This document shows positions 8,558-17,994 of a stretch of DNA of 64,000 bases, in pieces. The notes under the pieces were generated by a model that did not search any database, was not told the origin of the DNA, and saw only the letters and a list, made by a program, of their open reading frames with translations. Source of the stretch: DATFVJ01 sp963820395 (GTDB lineage Bacteria; Actinomycetota; Actinomycetes; Streptosporangiales; Streptosporangiaceae); assembly GCA_963820395.1 (NCBI GenBank), contig CAWGAE010000015.1, positions 620,001 through 684,000 of the forward strand. Direction: 5' to 3'. How positions within the stretch are numbered: position 1 is the stretch's first letter; the number at the start of each line of letters is the position of its first letter. A program made the position numbers and the translations under genes.

Positions 8558-9669
8558 GGCAATGTCTGGACTTCCACAGACAGCACTGCAGGAAGATCCC
8601 TCACGATGGGCCGCCAGCTGTCCCCGGCGTCGGCCGATACGTACACCTGCCCACCCGTGGTGCCGAAGTACACGCCGCAGGAATCAAGCGAGTCGACGGC
8701 CATCGCGTCGCGCAGCACGTTGACATAGCAGTTGCTTTGCGGCAGGCCGTTGGTGAGCGGCTCCCACTCGTTTCCCCCGGTACGGCTGCGGTAAACGCGC
8801 AGTTTTCCTTCTGGCGGGTAGTGCTCCGAGTCGCTCTTGATCGGAACCACATAGATAGTGTCTGGCTCATCAGGGTGCACGTCGATCGGGAACCCGAAAT
8901 CGGTCGGCAGGTTTCCGCTGACCTCGCGCCACGACTCGCCGGCGTCGTCGCTGCGCATGACGTCCCAGTGCTTCTGCATGAACAGCACGCCCGGACGCGA
9001 CGGGTGCGCCGCGATGCGGTGAACGCAGTGGCCGACCTCGGCATCCGAGTCGGGGATGCCCTCGGATCTCAGACCGCGGTTAACCGGGCGCCATGTCTTA
9101 CCGCCGTCGTCGGTCCGGAACACGCCCGCGGCCGAGATGGCGACGAATATCCGCCCGGGGTCGCTCGGATCCAGAACGATCGTGTGCAGGCACATCCCCC
9201 CGCCGCCTGGCTGCCAGGCGGGCCCCGAGCCGTGGCCACGGAGACCGGGGAGCTCGTGCCACTCCTGCCCACCGTCGACGGAGCGGAACAAGGCAGCGTC
9301 TTCGACCCCGGCGTAGACGGTGTCGGGATCGGTCAGCGATGGCTCGAGATGCCAGACTCGCGCGAACTCCCAGGGGTGCGGCGTCCCGTCGTACCACTGG
9401 TGAGTGCCGGGGACGCCTTCGTACCGGAACTGGTTACCCACCGGCTCCCAAGTCTCGCCGCCGTCGTTGGAGCGCTGGACCAGCTGCCCGAACCAGCCGT
9501 TTGACTGCGACGCATAGAGCCGAGCGGGGTCAGCAGGAGATCCCTTGAGATGGTAGATCTCCCAGCCCCCAAAATGAGGGCCGCTGACGTCCCATCGCTC
9601 GCGCTTGCCGTCAGCTGTCAGGATGAACGCGCCCTTGCGCGTTCCAGCCAGTACCCGTACCCCGCTCAT
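8554..9669 (-). CDS. BNR/Asp-box beta-propeller protein (sialidase/sortilin fold)
   Basis: From the ATG at 9669, preceded by GGCAGGAGTAGCG, the protein has 371 residues. It carries repeated Asp-box motifs of the S-x-D-x-G-x-x-W type: RSNDGGETWEP, RSVDGGQEWHE, RTDDGGKTWRP, RSDDAGESWRE and VSADAGDSWRP. These mark blades of a propeller as in sialidases and Vps10/sortilin. No signal peptide is visible, so it is probably cytosolic, and the catalytic residues of true exo-sialidases cannot be confirmed. It is first in an operon with the overlapping MoaD/ThiS-like gene. Database labels such as exo-alpha-sialidase for this family are probably overcalls. Confidence 0.82.
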   Translation of the reverse strand: MSGVRVLAGTRKGAFILTADGKRERWDVSGPHFGGWEIYHLKGSPADPARLYASQSNGWFGQLVQRSNDGGETWEPVGNQFRYEGVPGTHQWYDGTPHPWEFARVWHLEPSLTDPDTVYAGVEDAALFRSVDGGQEWHELPGLRGHGSGPAWQPGGGGMCLHTIVLDPSDPGRIFVAISAAGVFRTDDGGKTWRPVNRGLRSEGIPDSDAEVGHCVHRIAAHPSRPGVLFMQKHWDVMRSDDAGESWREVSGNLPTDFGFPIDVHPDEPDTIYVVPIKSDSEHYPPEGKLRVYRSRTGGNEWEPLTNGLPQSNCYVNVLRDAMAVDSLDSCGVYFGTTGGQVYVSADAGDSWRPIVRDLPAVLSVEVQTLP

Positions 9670-9678
9670 CGCTACTCC

Positions 9679-9706
9679 TGCCGGCCAGTCGTTTGCCGGC
9701 CAGTCG
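9679..9706. repeat. 13-bp direct repeat in the 5' leader of the BNR gene
   Basis: TGCCGGCCAGTCG occurs at 9679-9691 and again at 9694-9706, two bases apart, directly upstream of the BNR gene's ribosome binding site. It could form alternative hairpins or be a slippage product. Confidence 0.75.
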
Positions 9707-9980
9707 CAACTCAACCAACGTTACGACGACCGAAAGACGGAAAACTCATCGCCAAGGGTACGGCGCCTGCGGCACGGGCGCCGCGCGAACTGCCGCAGTT
9801 GGCTGGTGCCCTCCTACAGGGTGGCGATGTCCGAGCGTGCGCACCGCTACCGGCTGAGCTTGCTCAGGTGACAGGGCTTGGCTCTGGCGCTGGGTCAATC
9901 CTGGTGTCTACGGTGGTCTTAGCCGACGAGTCAGCTGTTGGCCATCGGCCAGTCATCCGTCACGACTCCCGGAGCGGGCG

Positions 9981-10901
9981 ATGAGTTCCACTTCCGGTCC
10001 AGATCGTGCCGTTCCTGAAGACGGCCGCGACCCGGGCCCCTCCCCCACGCAGGTGCCTGCCCAAGGGCCGGCTGACCTGCCGGGGCGGCTGCGTTCGGCG
10101 CCAGCCGCCGGAGCGGGGCCGTTCGCGGCGTTGCTCATCATGGGGATTCTGATCATCGGGTTGATGGCGATGGCCGCTGTGCCCGGTGCCCGCTTCGACG
10201 GGCACGGCCCCTTCCCCCACCACCGGCAATGGGGAGTGTCTGCTCCGCACAGGTTCCCGTCCTATGTCCCGGAGCAGAACCCGGGTGCCTCAGGTTCGCA
10301 GGACATCGTGGCGGCGGGAATGCTCGGCAGCGTCGTAGTTGCCGGAGGAGCGGCGGCGGCCGTCGCCTACCGTCGCCGACAGCGGTCGGCCGGTGAGTGG
10401 ATCGCCACCCTCAGCGCGCGTTTCGATGCGGTTCGCGAGGAATACGGCAGGTATCAGGGAGATTTGCTCGCGGTCTTGGACCGGCCCGCACTCGCCGACG
10501 TTTCGGTTCCCCAGACCGCGGCGTTCATCACCGCCTACGGCGTCGCCCAGGACACCGAATACGTCGTACGCAGCACGCGGAACTCGCAGACGGTCGCGAC
10601 TTACCAGGCAGCGGTCCGGGACCTGGAAACCGCGTGGCGGATCGCCCGGGACTACGCCGCGCGCATGGGCACCGATGCCATACCCGCGCCCGAGCGGTCG
10701 AAGGTCACCCGCGCCGTCGACGCACTGCACCTGGCCCTGGCCGACGGCGGAAACCCCGCGGAGCGGCAGGCCGCCTACCGGGTGGCGATGCGCCTCATCG
10801 AACGGGTGATCAACGTGCCACGGCAGGCGATCGCCGCTATCGAAGCCGACCAGCGGCTTGCGCTCACGGCCGGCAGCACCGCGGAGAACCCCGTTCTCTA
10901 G
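9981..10901 (+). CDS. Uncharacterised protein with two membrane segments
   Basis: The protein has 306 residues. A Pro/Gly-rich N-terminus of about 45 residues is followed by a membrane helix (FAALLIMGILIIGLMAMAAV), a His/Pro-rich outer loop of about 50 residues, and a second membrane helix (ILGSVVVAGG-like, about residues 113-130). A basic stop (YRRRQRS) and a roughly 170-residue helical cytoplasmic domain complete it. The domain has regular Leu/Ala heptads (VREEYGRYQGDLLAVLDRPAL and on) and could be a coiled coil. I do not recognise a family. It is transcribed away from the BNR/MoaD pair and appears to be a single gene. Confidence 0.7.
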   Translation: MSSTSGPDRAVPEDGRDPGPSPTQVPAQGPADLPGRLRSAPAAGAGPFAALLIMGILIIGLMAMAAVPGARFDGHGPFPHHRQWGVSAPHRFPSYVPEQNPGASGSQDIVAAGMLGSVVVAGGAAAAVAYRRRQRSAGEWIATLSARFDAVREEYGRYQGDLLAVLDRPALADVSVPQTAAFITAYGVAQDTEYVVRSTRNSQTVATYQAAVRDLETAWRIARDYAARMGTDAIPAPERSKVTRAVDALHLALADGGNPAERQAAYRVAMRLIERVINVPRQAIAAIEADQRLALTAGSTAENPVL

Positions 10902-11719
10902 CCAGCTGTGCCCCGCCCCCGCGGGGCGGTCCGGACCACGGCGGCCCGCCGAACGGCAGCATCCGGGCGATGGGCGAGTCATGTGCCGGATCTCAGCTGC
11001 ACACTCCCTGGTCACGAAGCTGCGGCGTGCGATGGAGGTGGCGGATCCCGCTGCGGACTGGCCTGTCAAACCTGCGGGACTCGCGCATACGGTACGATTC
11101 CTCAAGGTTGGGGTAGACGTTCGTCGTGGAGAGCTGCTCATGGCCGAGTGCTCATGGCCGAGCCACCGGGCGATGACTGTTATGCCGGCTCTGAAGAGCG
11201 GCAGCCGCATGGCAGCGGCGTAAGTGAGGGTGTGTGCCGACAGGTTTGAACCGGACCCACGGACAGGATCGGCCGACCTTCAAAGCGTACTTTGCGATGT
11301 GGGGCTCGATAACGTCGCGGCCTAAGCGTCTGTCGGCCTTGGCCGCGAACGGCGACTGGTGGGATGAGCCATTGCGCTCGTCGAACCTTGCTCGCGGCAC
11401 CGAGGCAGTCGATTCAAGCAGTGCGGTCAATCCAGTCAATGCGGCAAGGAACAGCAGCGGCGTTCGCGCGTTGGGTGCAAGCGGTTGCTTGAGGCCAGCG
11501 AATTCGCGGTCTAAATGGAGTCGCCGCAGCGGTCCGCGCGCCGCGGGCCCGCGCTCCAGCGTGCACGAGCACGTGCTCGCGCTCGGGCGCGAGCCAGCCG
11601 GCCCCGGCCCCGGGCCGTGCCCGGCTGTTCCGCTGACCGCCGGCGTTGATCGCGTATTACGCCCCAATCCGTGGCGTGATGTGGTGGCCGCATGTCTGGA
11701 TGGGCTGGGTGGGTGAGTC
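10902..11719. other. Interval without a recognisable gene
   Basis: Several overlapping frames exist on both strands but none has a convincing start, codon pattern or family match. A minus-strand frame across 11230-11520 has a hydrophobic run (TPLLFLAALTGLTALL) but no supported start. A 14-bp tandem duplication lies at 11135-11162. The end of the interval contains the leader of glgA. Confidence 0.45.
11135..11162 (+). repeat. 14-bp perfect tandem duplication
   Basis: TGCTCATGGCCGAG is repeated head to tail at 11135-11148 and 11149-11162 in non-coding DNA. No further copies were seen. Confidence 0.85.
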
Positions 11720-13193
11720 ATGTACATCGTGATGGTGGCGCCCGAGTGTGCTCCCGCGGCGAAAGCGGGCGGGCTGGGTGATGTGGTGTTCGGGCTGAGC
11801 CGGGAGCTGGAGATCCGGGGCCACGCGGTGGAGATCGTGCTGCCGAAGTATGCCAGCATGCGCTACGGCGATATCTGGGATCTGCAGGTCAGCTATGCGG
11901 ATCTGTGGGTGCCCTGGCATGGCGGGGCGATCCGCTGCACGGTGTGGTTTGGCCATGTGTATGGCCGCAAGTGCTTTTTCATCGAGCCGCACTCGGCGGA
12001 CAACTTCTTCGACCGGGATCTGCTGTATGGGTACCCGGACGACGCCGAGCGGTTCAGCTTCTTTTCCAAGGCGGCCCTCGAGTTCATGCTCAAGGCCGAT
12101 ATGCGGCCGGATGTCATCCACTGCCATGACTGGCAGACCGGGCTGGTGCCGGTGCTGCTGTATGAGCAGTACCGCGAGGTGCTGCCCTACCAGCGGGTCT
12201 GCTACACGATCCACAACTTTGCCCATCAGGGCATCAGCGGCCCGCAGGTGCTGGCGGGCCCCCAGCTGGGCCAGCCGGACTACTTCCTGGACCGTGACCG
12301 GCTGGGCGACGACACCTACCACCAGGCCGCCAACTTGATGAAGGGCGGGGTGGTGTACTCGAACTTCGTCAGCCACGGTGTCACCCAACCACGCCGGTGA
12401 GGCCCGCCATGGCGACGGCGGCTTCGGGCTCGGCCAGTCCCTGAACGTGCATCACGTCAAGTTCGGCGGCGTCCTCAACGGCGTGGACTACGACGTGTGG
12501 AACCCCGAGATCGACCCGTTCATCCCGGCCCGCTATTCGATCGGCACCCTGGACCGCAAGTACGACAACAAAGAACGCCTCCGGGACCGGTTCCTGCTGC
12601 GCAAGACCTGGAGCCCGATCGTCGCCTACGTGGGCCGGCTGGACCAGCAAAAAGGCATGCACCTGGTGCATCACGCCCTGTTTTACGCGCTGGCCAGCGG
12701 GGCCCAGTTCGTGCTGCTCGGCGACGCGTTCCACCACAACGGCATCGGCAGCCACTTCTGGCACCTCAAAAACCACCTCAACGACAACCCCGACTGCCAC
12801 CTCGAGATCGGATACAGCGAGGAACTGGCCCACCTCATCTACGCCGGCGCCGACCTGCTGGTGGTACCCAGCATGTTCGAACCCTGCGGGCTGGCCCCGA
12901 TGATCGCGATGCGCTACGGCACCATCCCGGTGGTCCGCGCCGTCGGCGGCATGGTCGACACCGTCTTCGACCGCGACCACTCGCACCGCCCACCCGGCGA
13001 GCGGAACGGGTATGTATTCCACCACGCCGACAACCCGGCCATCGAATCCGCGCTGCACCGCGCGCTCGGACTATGGCAGGCCTACCCGGACCAGTTCCGC
13101 CAGCTCATGATCAACGCCATGCGGGCCGACTACTCGTGGGCCCGGCCCGGACAGGACTACCTCAACATCTACGAGCACATCCGCCACAAGTGA
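11720..13193 (+). pseudogene. glgA: Glycogen synthase (GT5) interrupted by a one-base insertion
   Basis: The N-terminal part (11720 to about 12373) is a clear starch/glycogen synthase with the ADP-glucose motif KAGGLGDVV, then DVIHCHDWQTGLVP and YTIHNFAHQG. The frame then runs to a stop at 12400 (...SHGVTQPRR). The rest continues in another frame from about 12375 to 13193, including GKFGGVLNG-like (VKFGGVLNGVDYDVWNP), YVGRLDQQKG and the donor-site region PSMFEPCGL. Removing one C at 12373/12374 restores VSTVSPNHAGEARH and a continuous 490-residue protein of normal family length. The enzyme transfers glucose from ADP-glucose to alpha-1,4-glucan. It is either a young pseudogene or a sequencing or assembly error. 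Two GH57 genes follow closely. Confidence 0.92.
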
Positions 13194-13213
13194 GCCGACC
13201 GAGAGGCGAGCCC

Positions 13214-14668
13214 ATGGAGACACTTGACGAGTACGTCGACGGCCTGCCCAACCTGTGTGGACAGGAGCAGCTGATCAGCGAGGCCATCGCGGCGGGCCGG
13301 CAGCGCCCGGTGTACTCGGGCCGCGTGGACATCGAGCATGCGGCCAGTACCGTCGCGGTGGCGTTGCACATGCATCAGCCGCTCATCCCCGCCGCCGGTG
13401 ACGACCTGCACTCCGCGGGGATCATCAGCAATCTGGCGTGGATGATGGACCACCAGGACATCGGTGACAACCACAACGCCCCGGTGTTCGTCTGGTGCTA
13501 CAAGCGCATGGGCGAATTCATCCCGCAGCTCCTCGGCGAAGGCCGCGAGCCCCGGGTGATGCTGGAATACTCGGGCACGTTGCTGCACGGAATGCGGCAG
13601 ATGGGCCTGCACGACGTATTCGACGCGCTCGGCCACCTCGCTAACGACGGCCGGGCCCGCGATACCACCGAGTGGCTCGGCTCCACCTGGGGCCACGCGG
13701 TGGCCCCATCCACGCCGATCCAGGACTACCAGCTGCACGTACGCGCCTGGCAGCACCACTTCGCCGCCATCTTCGGCCTGGAGGCGCTCGGGCGCATCCG
13801 GGGATTCTCCCCGGCCGAGATGGCGCTACCCAACCATCCCGATGTGGCCTACCACTTTGTCCGCACACTGCTTGACGCCGGCTACGACTGGGTGCTGGTC
13901 CAGGAACACACAGTGGAACAACCGGGCGGCCGCGGCGTCGAGCACCCGCATCTGCCGCACCGGCTCGTCTGCACCGACTCCCATGGCAACACGGCGAGCA
14001 TAGTCGCGGTCGTCAAGACCCAGGGCAGCGACACCAAGCTCGTGGCCCAGATGCAGCCCTACTACGAGGCCAAGGGCCTCGGCCCCTGGGAACTGGCCGG
14101 ACGGCGGGTCCCGCCGCTGGTCACCCAGATCGCCGACGGCGAGAACGGCGGCGTCATGATGAACGAGTTTCCCGCAAAGTATCTCGAGGTCATGAGGGAG
14201 TGCTCGGGCTCGCCCACCCCCGCTGTGAACGTCACCGAGTACCTCGAAGCGCTGGCGGGGCTTGGCATCGGCAGCGAGGACTTTGCACCCCTGCAGCCGC
14301 TGCTCCAGCATCGGGTGTGGGAGCGTTTCGAGCCGGGCGAGGGACCTGAACGGCTCGGCGCGGTCATCGAAGAGCTCAGCGCCGAAGACAACCGGTTCAA
14401 CATGCAGGGCGGCAGCTGGACTAACGACATCTCATGGGTTCGGGGGTACGAGAACGTGCTCGCACCTATGGAGCGTGCGAGCTCGCTCTTCAACGAGCAC
14501 TTGCTGGCCCCGGGCGTGCCGACCAGCGACCCCCGCTACCGGCGCGCGCTCTTCCTGCTGCTGGCCTGTGAAACCAGCTGCTACCGCTACTGGGGCCAGG
14601 GCATCTGGACGGACTACGGCGCCGAGCTTGCCCGCCGCGCCGGCGACGCCGCAAGCTTGGCGACCTGA
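13214..14668 (+). CDS. GH57 family alpha-glucan-active enzyme (first copy)
   Basis: The 484-residue protein starts at the ATG at 13214, 20 bp after glgA, behind GAGAGGCGAG. GH57 motifs are visible: HMHQPLIP near residue 57 (motif 1), GFSPAEMALPNHP (motif 3 region with the likely nucleophile Glu) and IADGENGGVMMNEFP (motif 4 region). GH57 members are alpha-amylases, 4-alpha-glucanotransferases, branching enzymes or amylopullulanases with a seven-stranded barrel. There is no signal peptide, so it works on intracellular glucan. Its position after glycogen synthase suggests glycogen remodelling. The exact activity cannot be told, and the two GH57 copies are only distantly alike. Confidence 0.82.
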   Translation: METLDEYVDGLPNLCGQEQLISEAIAAGRQRPVYSGRVDIEHAASTVAVALHMHQPLIPAAGDDLHSAGIISNLAWMMDHQDIGDNHNAPVFVWCYKRMGEFIPQLLGEGREPRVMLEYSGTLLHGMRQMGLHDVFDALGHLANDGRARDTTEWLGSTWGHAVAPSTPIQDYQLHVRAWQHHFAAIFGLEALGRIRGFSPAEMALPNHPDVAYHFVRTLLDAGYDWVLVQEHTVEQPGGRGVEHPHLPHRLVCTDSHGNTASIVAVVKTQGSDTKLVAQMQPYYEAKGLGPWELAGRRVPPLVTQIADGENGGVMMNEFPAKYLEVMRECSGSPTPAVNVTEYLEALAGLGIGSEDFAPLQPLLQHRVWERFEPGEGPERLGAVIEELSAEDNRFNMQGGSWTNDISWVRGYENVLAPMERASSLFNEHLLAPGVPTSDPRYRRALFLLLACETSCYRYWGQGIWTDYGAELARRAGDAASLAT

Positions 14669-14690
14669 CCACCGGGCGACCTGAACACCG
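14659..14690 (+). repeat. 16-bp near-perfect tandem duplication at a stop codon
   Basis: GGCGACCTGACCACCG at 14659-14674 is followed by GGCGACCTGAACACCG at 14675-14690, with one difference. The first copy contains the stop codon of the upstream GH57 gene (ACC TGA). Confidence 0.8.
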
Positions 14691-14713
14691 GGCGGCCAGA
14701 ACTGGAGGCAAAG

Positions 14714-15874
14714 GTGAACGACATCGCGTTCGCGCTGGTGCTCAACCTGCACCAGCCTGACGGGAATCTCGAAGAACTTCTCGGCAACGAACCATGGGAA
14801 GCAGCCGAGATCCTCTACGCACTGGACCGCATCCCCAGATCGCTGTGGCCCTACCAAGACATCGGCCGGGTCCACCTGTCGGTGTCCGGGACACTGCTCA
14901 AGACCCTTGCCGATCCCGCTTTTCAGGCACGCGTCTACGGCATCGTCGACTGCGGATCGTTGCTGTGGCACTTGCAGAACACCCGCATCATCGACATCCT
15001 CGGTTCCGCTTACTACCACCCCGTGCTCCCCCTCACCCCGCCCGCCGACTGGCCGCAGCAGCTCGACCTGTGGCGCCGCATCGCCGGGCGCGTTTTCGCG
15101 CGCGACGATTTCAGCGGGTTCTGGCCACCAGAGATGGGCTTCACGATGGAGCTCATCCCCCTCCTTCGCCGCCTCGGTTACCGCTACGTGGTCGTCGACG
15201 CCAACCATGTCGAGGCGGTCGACCCGATGCGCTGGGATGAGCTGCGCTACCGGCCCCACATCGCACGCCACAACGGAGCCGAGATCGTCGTCGTGGTCCG
15301 CGACCGCGAACTCTCCGACGCCCAGGAGTCAGGGATGGACCCCGGCTGGTTCATCCGCGAGGTCCAGGCCCGCACCAGCCACTGCGACTTCACTCCCCTC
15401 GTCACCACCTGCACCGACGGCGACAACGGTGGCTGGTTCCGTAACACCACGCCAGGTGCCAACTTCTGGACAGCCTTCTACCAGAAGCTCCTGGACCTGG
15501 CCCGCGCCGACGAGAGCGGCGGGATCCGCCCTTCGTTCATCCACGAGTACCTCGCCGCGCACGGCACCCACGGCGAGGTGCGGGTCAAGCCCGGCGCCTG
15601 GAACACCGGCTGGCACGACGGGACCAGCTTCACCCAGTGGACCGGCTCCCCCGCCCAACGCGACGCCCTCACGAGAATCCAGAACGTGAGCGATCAACTC
15701 CACGCCGCAGCCGAGCGCGCCGATCCCGCCGACCGGCCAAGGCTCGACCGGGCGTTCCACCACCTGCTGCGCGCGCAAACCAGCTGCAACATCTACTGGG
15801 GCGACGCCTGGGTACCCCGCTGCCACGCGGACCTCGACCGCGCGCTCGCCGTATTCTCCGCGGTAGGAGCGTGA
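14714..15874 (+). CDS. GH57 family alpha-glucan-active enzyme (second copy)
   Basis: The protein has 386 residues from a GTG with GGAGG eight bases upstream. Motif 1 is VLNLHQPDG at residues 8-16, motif 3 is GFWPPEMGF with the likely catalytic Glu, and motif 4 is TTCTDGDNGGWF. The C-terminal part is helical and includes the pair RAQTSCNIYWGDAW; the first GH57 protein has the equivalent ACETSCYRYWGQGIW, which supports a common origin. It is shorter than most GH57 enzymes (400-900 residues). It is last in the glgA-GH57-GH57 run, 45 bp after its neighbour and probably co-transcribed, and it converges on the GH15 gene. Confidence 0.82.
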   Translation: MNDIAFALVLNLHQPDGNLEELLGNEPWEAAEILYALDRIPRSLWPYQDIGRVHLSVSGTLLKTLADPAFQARVYGIVDCGSLLWHLQNTRIIDILGSAYYHPVLPLTPPADWPQQLDLWRRIAGRVFARDDFSGFWPPEMGFTMELIPLLRRLGYRYVVVDANHVEAVDPMRWDELRYRPHIARHNGAEIVVVVRDRELSDAQESGMDPGWFIREVQARTSHCDFTPLVTTCTDGDNGGWFRNTTPGANFWTAFYQKLLDLARADESGGIRPSFIHEYLAAHGTHGEVRVKPGAWNTGWHDGTSFTQWTGSPAQRDALTRIQNVSDQLHAAAERADPADRPRLDRAFHHLLRAQTSCNIYWGDAWVPRCHADLDRALAVFSAVGA

Positions 15875-15910
15875 GCGCGGAGAGGAACTCGCCACCGCTA
15901 GCATCACTGC

Positions 15911-17752
15911 TCACCTGGGCGAGGCCGCCGCTTGCCGAAGCTCGGCCTCGGAAATCGCCCAGGCGGCATTGATCAAACCGATGTGGCTGAAGGCCTGGGG
16001 GAAGTTGCCGAGCAGCTCGCCGGTGTCCGGGTCGACCTGCTCGGCCAGCAAGCCGAGATCATTTCGATAGCTGATGGCACGCTCGAACACTTCGCGCGCC
16101 CGCGCGGGCTGGCCGGCCAGGGCGAGGGCCTGGGCCAGCCAGAAGGTGCATAGCAGGAAGGTACCCTCGCGCCCTTCCAGGCCGTCGACTCCGCCGCGGG
16201 TGTCGTAGCGGTACACCAGACCCCGTCCGTCGGTCAGATGATCGGCGATGGCATCTATCGTGGCCAGCATCCGGGGATCGGTGGCAGGCAGGAATCCCAC
16301 GATCGGCAACATAAGGTTGGAGGCGTCGAGGTCGTCGGAGCCGAAGTATTGCGTGAAGGCGCCGGCCTTGTCGCTCCAGCCCTCCCCGAGGACCGCCGCA
16401 TGGATCTCGTCCTTGGTCCGCCGCCAGCCCTCCACCTTGTTCTCGGCGCCGAGTGCTCCGGCCAGCGCGATGGCCCGGTCAAGCGCGACCCAGCACATGA
16501 CCTTGGAGTAGAGGAAATCCTGTTCGGCACCCCGGATCTCCCAGATGCCCTGGTCCTTGTCGGTCCAGCGGCGGCCGGCCGTGTCGGCTACCGAGACCAG
16601 AAAGTCCCGGGTGGCCGGATCGAACTCGCCGATCTGGTCACGTAGCCGGTAGACCGCTGCCATCAGCTCGCCGTATACGTCGATCTGGCGCTGGGTCCAG
16701 GCTCCATTGCCGACCCGCACCGGAGCGCTGTCCCGCCAGCCGGTGAGGTGCGGCAATTCCCGCTCGGACAGGTCGCGCTCGCCGCGTACGCCGAACATGA
16801 TCTGCAGGTCGGCGCCGCCGGCCAGGGAGCTAGCCGCCGCTGTGCTCAGGTAGGCGAAGAATTTCGCTGCCTCGTCCGGGCAGGCGGCCACCCACAGCGC
16901 GTCCATGGTGAGCGAGGCGTCGCGGACCCAGGAGAAGCGATAGTCCCAGTTGCGGTTGCCCCCTGGAGTCTCCGGCAGCGATGTGGTCGGCGCCGCGACC
17001 ACTGCGCCGGTCGGGTAGTAGGTGAGGGCCTGCAGGACCCTGCCGCTGTGGTGGACCAGCTCATGCCACGGGCCCTCATACGCCTGGTGGATATCCGCCC
17101 AGGACCGCCAGGCAGCAAGCGTGTCTTCCAGGCACTGGGTAAGTTCGTCCTGACGCCATACGCGGGGCGCCCACCCTCCCGGCCGGCCATAGTGCAGCCC
17201 GAAGGCGGCACGCCCGCCGCTCGGGACGCTGAAGCGCCCGGCGGCCATGCCAGCGCCGAGCTCCAGATCTACCGGCGTAGACAGCACCGTGATGTCGGCG
17301 CCGCCGCGCCCGGCGATGCCGCCGTCGATATGGCTCAGCAGGGGCCAGATCCGCCCGTACTCGGTCCGGGGCACGTACTCCATCTCCATCTCGACCCGCC
17401 CGGTCACCCCGTGTACCTGGCGTAGCAGCAGGCCGGGGACTTCCGCGCCGAGGTCGTGGCCCCGCTCGCCCGCGCCCAAGGCCATGGCGTCGACGAGGGT
17501 GGCCGAGCCGGTGGCGGTGCTGAACGTAGTCTCCAGCACCATGGTCTTTCCGAGATAGCGGCGGGTGGCCCGGAAATCCCCGGTGGGGCGAATCGACCAG
17601 TGCCCGGCTTCGTCGTCGAGCAGTCGCGCGAAGACCGATGGGCTGTCGAACCTCGGCAAGCACAGCCACTCGACCGATCCCTCACGGCTCACCAGGGCGG
17701 CCGAGCGGCAATCGGACAGCAGGGCGTGATCGGCGATCGGCGTGGAACTCAT
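15911..17752 (-). CDS. GH15 family glucoamylase/trehalase-like hydrolase
   Basis: The protein has 613 residues from the ATG at 17752, which has AAGGAG at good spacing; a GTG directly before it is less likely. The N-terminus IADHALLSDCRSAALVSREGSVEWLCLPRFDSPS is the typical super-sandwich start of actinobacterial GH15 proteins. The (alpha/alpha)6 barrel follows with GNRNWDYRFSWVRDASLT and, near the end, GLLAEQVDPDTGELLGNFPQAFSHIGLI, which holds the catalytic-region Glu. Mycobacterial members hydrolyse trehalose and others hydrolyse maltodextrin. It has no secretion signal. It converges on the GH57 pair, and the whole block concerns alpha-glucan or trehalose turnover. Confidence 0.88.
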   Translation of the reverse strand: MSSTPIADHALLSDCRSAALVSREGSVEWLCLPRFDSPSVFARLLDDEAGHWSIRPTGDFRATRRYLGKTMVLETTFSTATGSATLVDAMALGAGERGHDLGAEVPGLLLRQVHGVTGRVEMEMEYVPRTEYGRIWPLLSHIDGGIAGRGGADITVLSTPVDLELGAGMAAGRFSVPSGGRAAFGLHYGRPGGWAPRVWRQDELTQCLEDTLAAWRSWADIHQAYEGPWHELVHHSGRVLQALTYYPTGAVVAAPTTSLPETPGGNRNWDYRFSWVRDASLTMDALWVAACPDEAAKFFAYLSTAAASSLAGGADLQIMFGVRGERDLSERELPHLTGWRDSAPVRVGNGAWTQRQIDVYGELMAAVYRLRDQIGEFDPATRDFLVSVADTAGRRWTDKDQGIWEIRGAEQDFLYSKVMCWVALDRAIALAGALGAENKVEGWRRTKDEIHAAVLGEGWSDKAGAFTQYFGSDDLDASNLMLPIVGFLPATDPRMLATIDAIADHLTDGRGLVYRYDTRGGVDGLEGREGTFLLCTFWLAQALALAGQPARAREVFERAISYRNDLGLLAEQVDPDTGELLGNFPQAFSHIGLINAAWAISEAELRQAAASPR

Positions 17753-17981
17753 CACCGCTCCTTCATCCTCGGTGGCGCCCCACTTACGCTCCCGGTCTGG
17801 ACTTGGGGAACGCCCGCACCGCCGTTATGGATCATGGTTGTCGCCCTGACCGTCACGATGAGCCGACAAGGTCTTGGAACTTGCGCCGCGACCTCGCCGG
17901 TGGCCCGGCCCCGGGTCAGCGCTGGCGATAGCGGAGTATCCGGCCGCGGCGGCGGCCGCGGTGCCCGAGTCACACTCGGTG

Positions 17982-17987
17982 TATAAC
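17982..17987 (+). promoter_or_regulatory. Candidate -10 element of a leaderless transcript
   Basis: TATAAC stands seven bases before the ATG of the LLM oxidoreductase, and no ribosome binding site is present. That spacing would start the mRNA at or next to the ATG, a common actinobacterial arrangement. A good -35 is not visible. A short inverted repeat AACC-AA-GGTT overlaps it and could be an operator. Confidence 0.4.
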
Positions 17988-17994
17988 CAAGGTT

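Noticed and set aside
11240..11262. Possible tRNA T-loop (TTTGAACC) on the minus strand
   Set aside because: No cloverleaf could be formed around it; the T-stem does not pair and no acceptor stem or anticodon arm is found.
11152..11859. A 235-codon minus-strand frame running into the glgA start
   Set aside because: It overlaps the certain start of glgA and has no recognisable domain or start signal; I left the region as unassigned.
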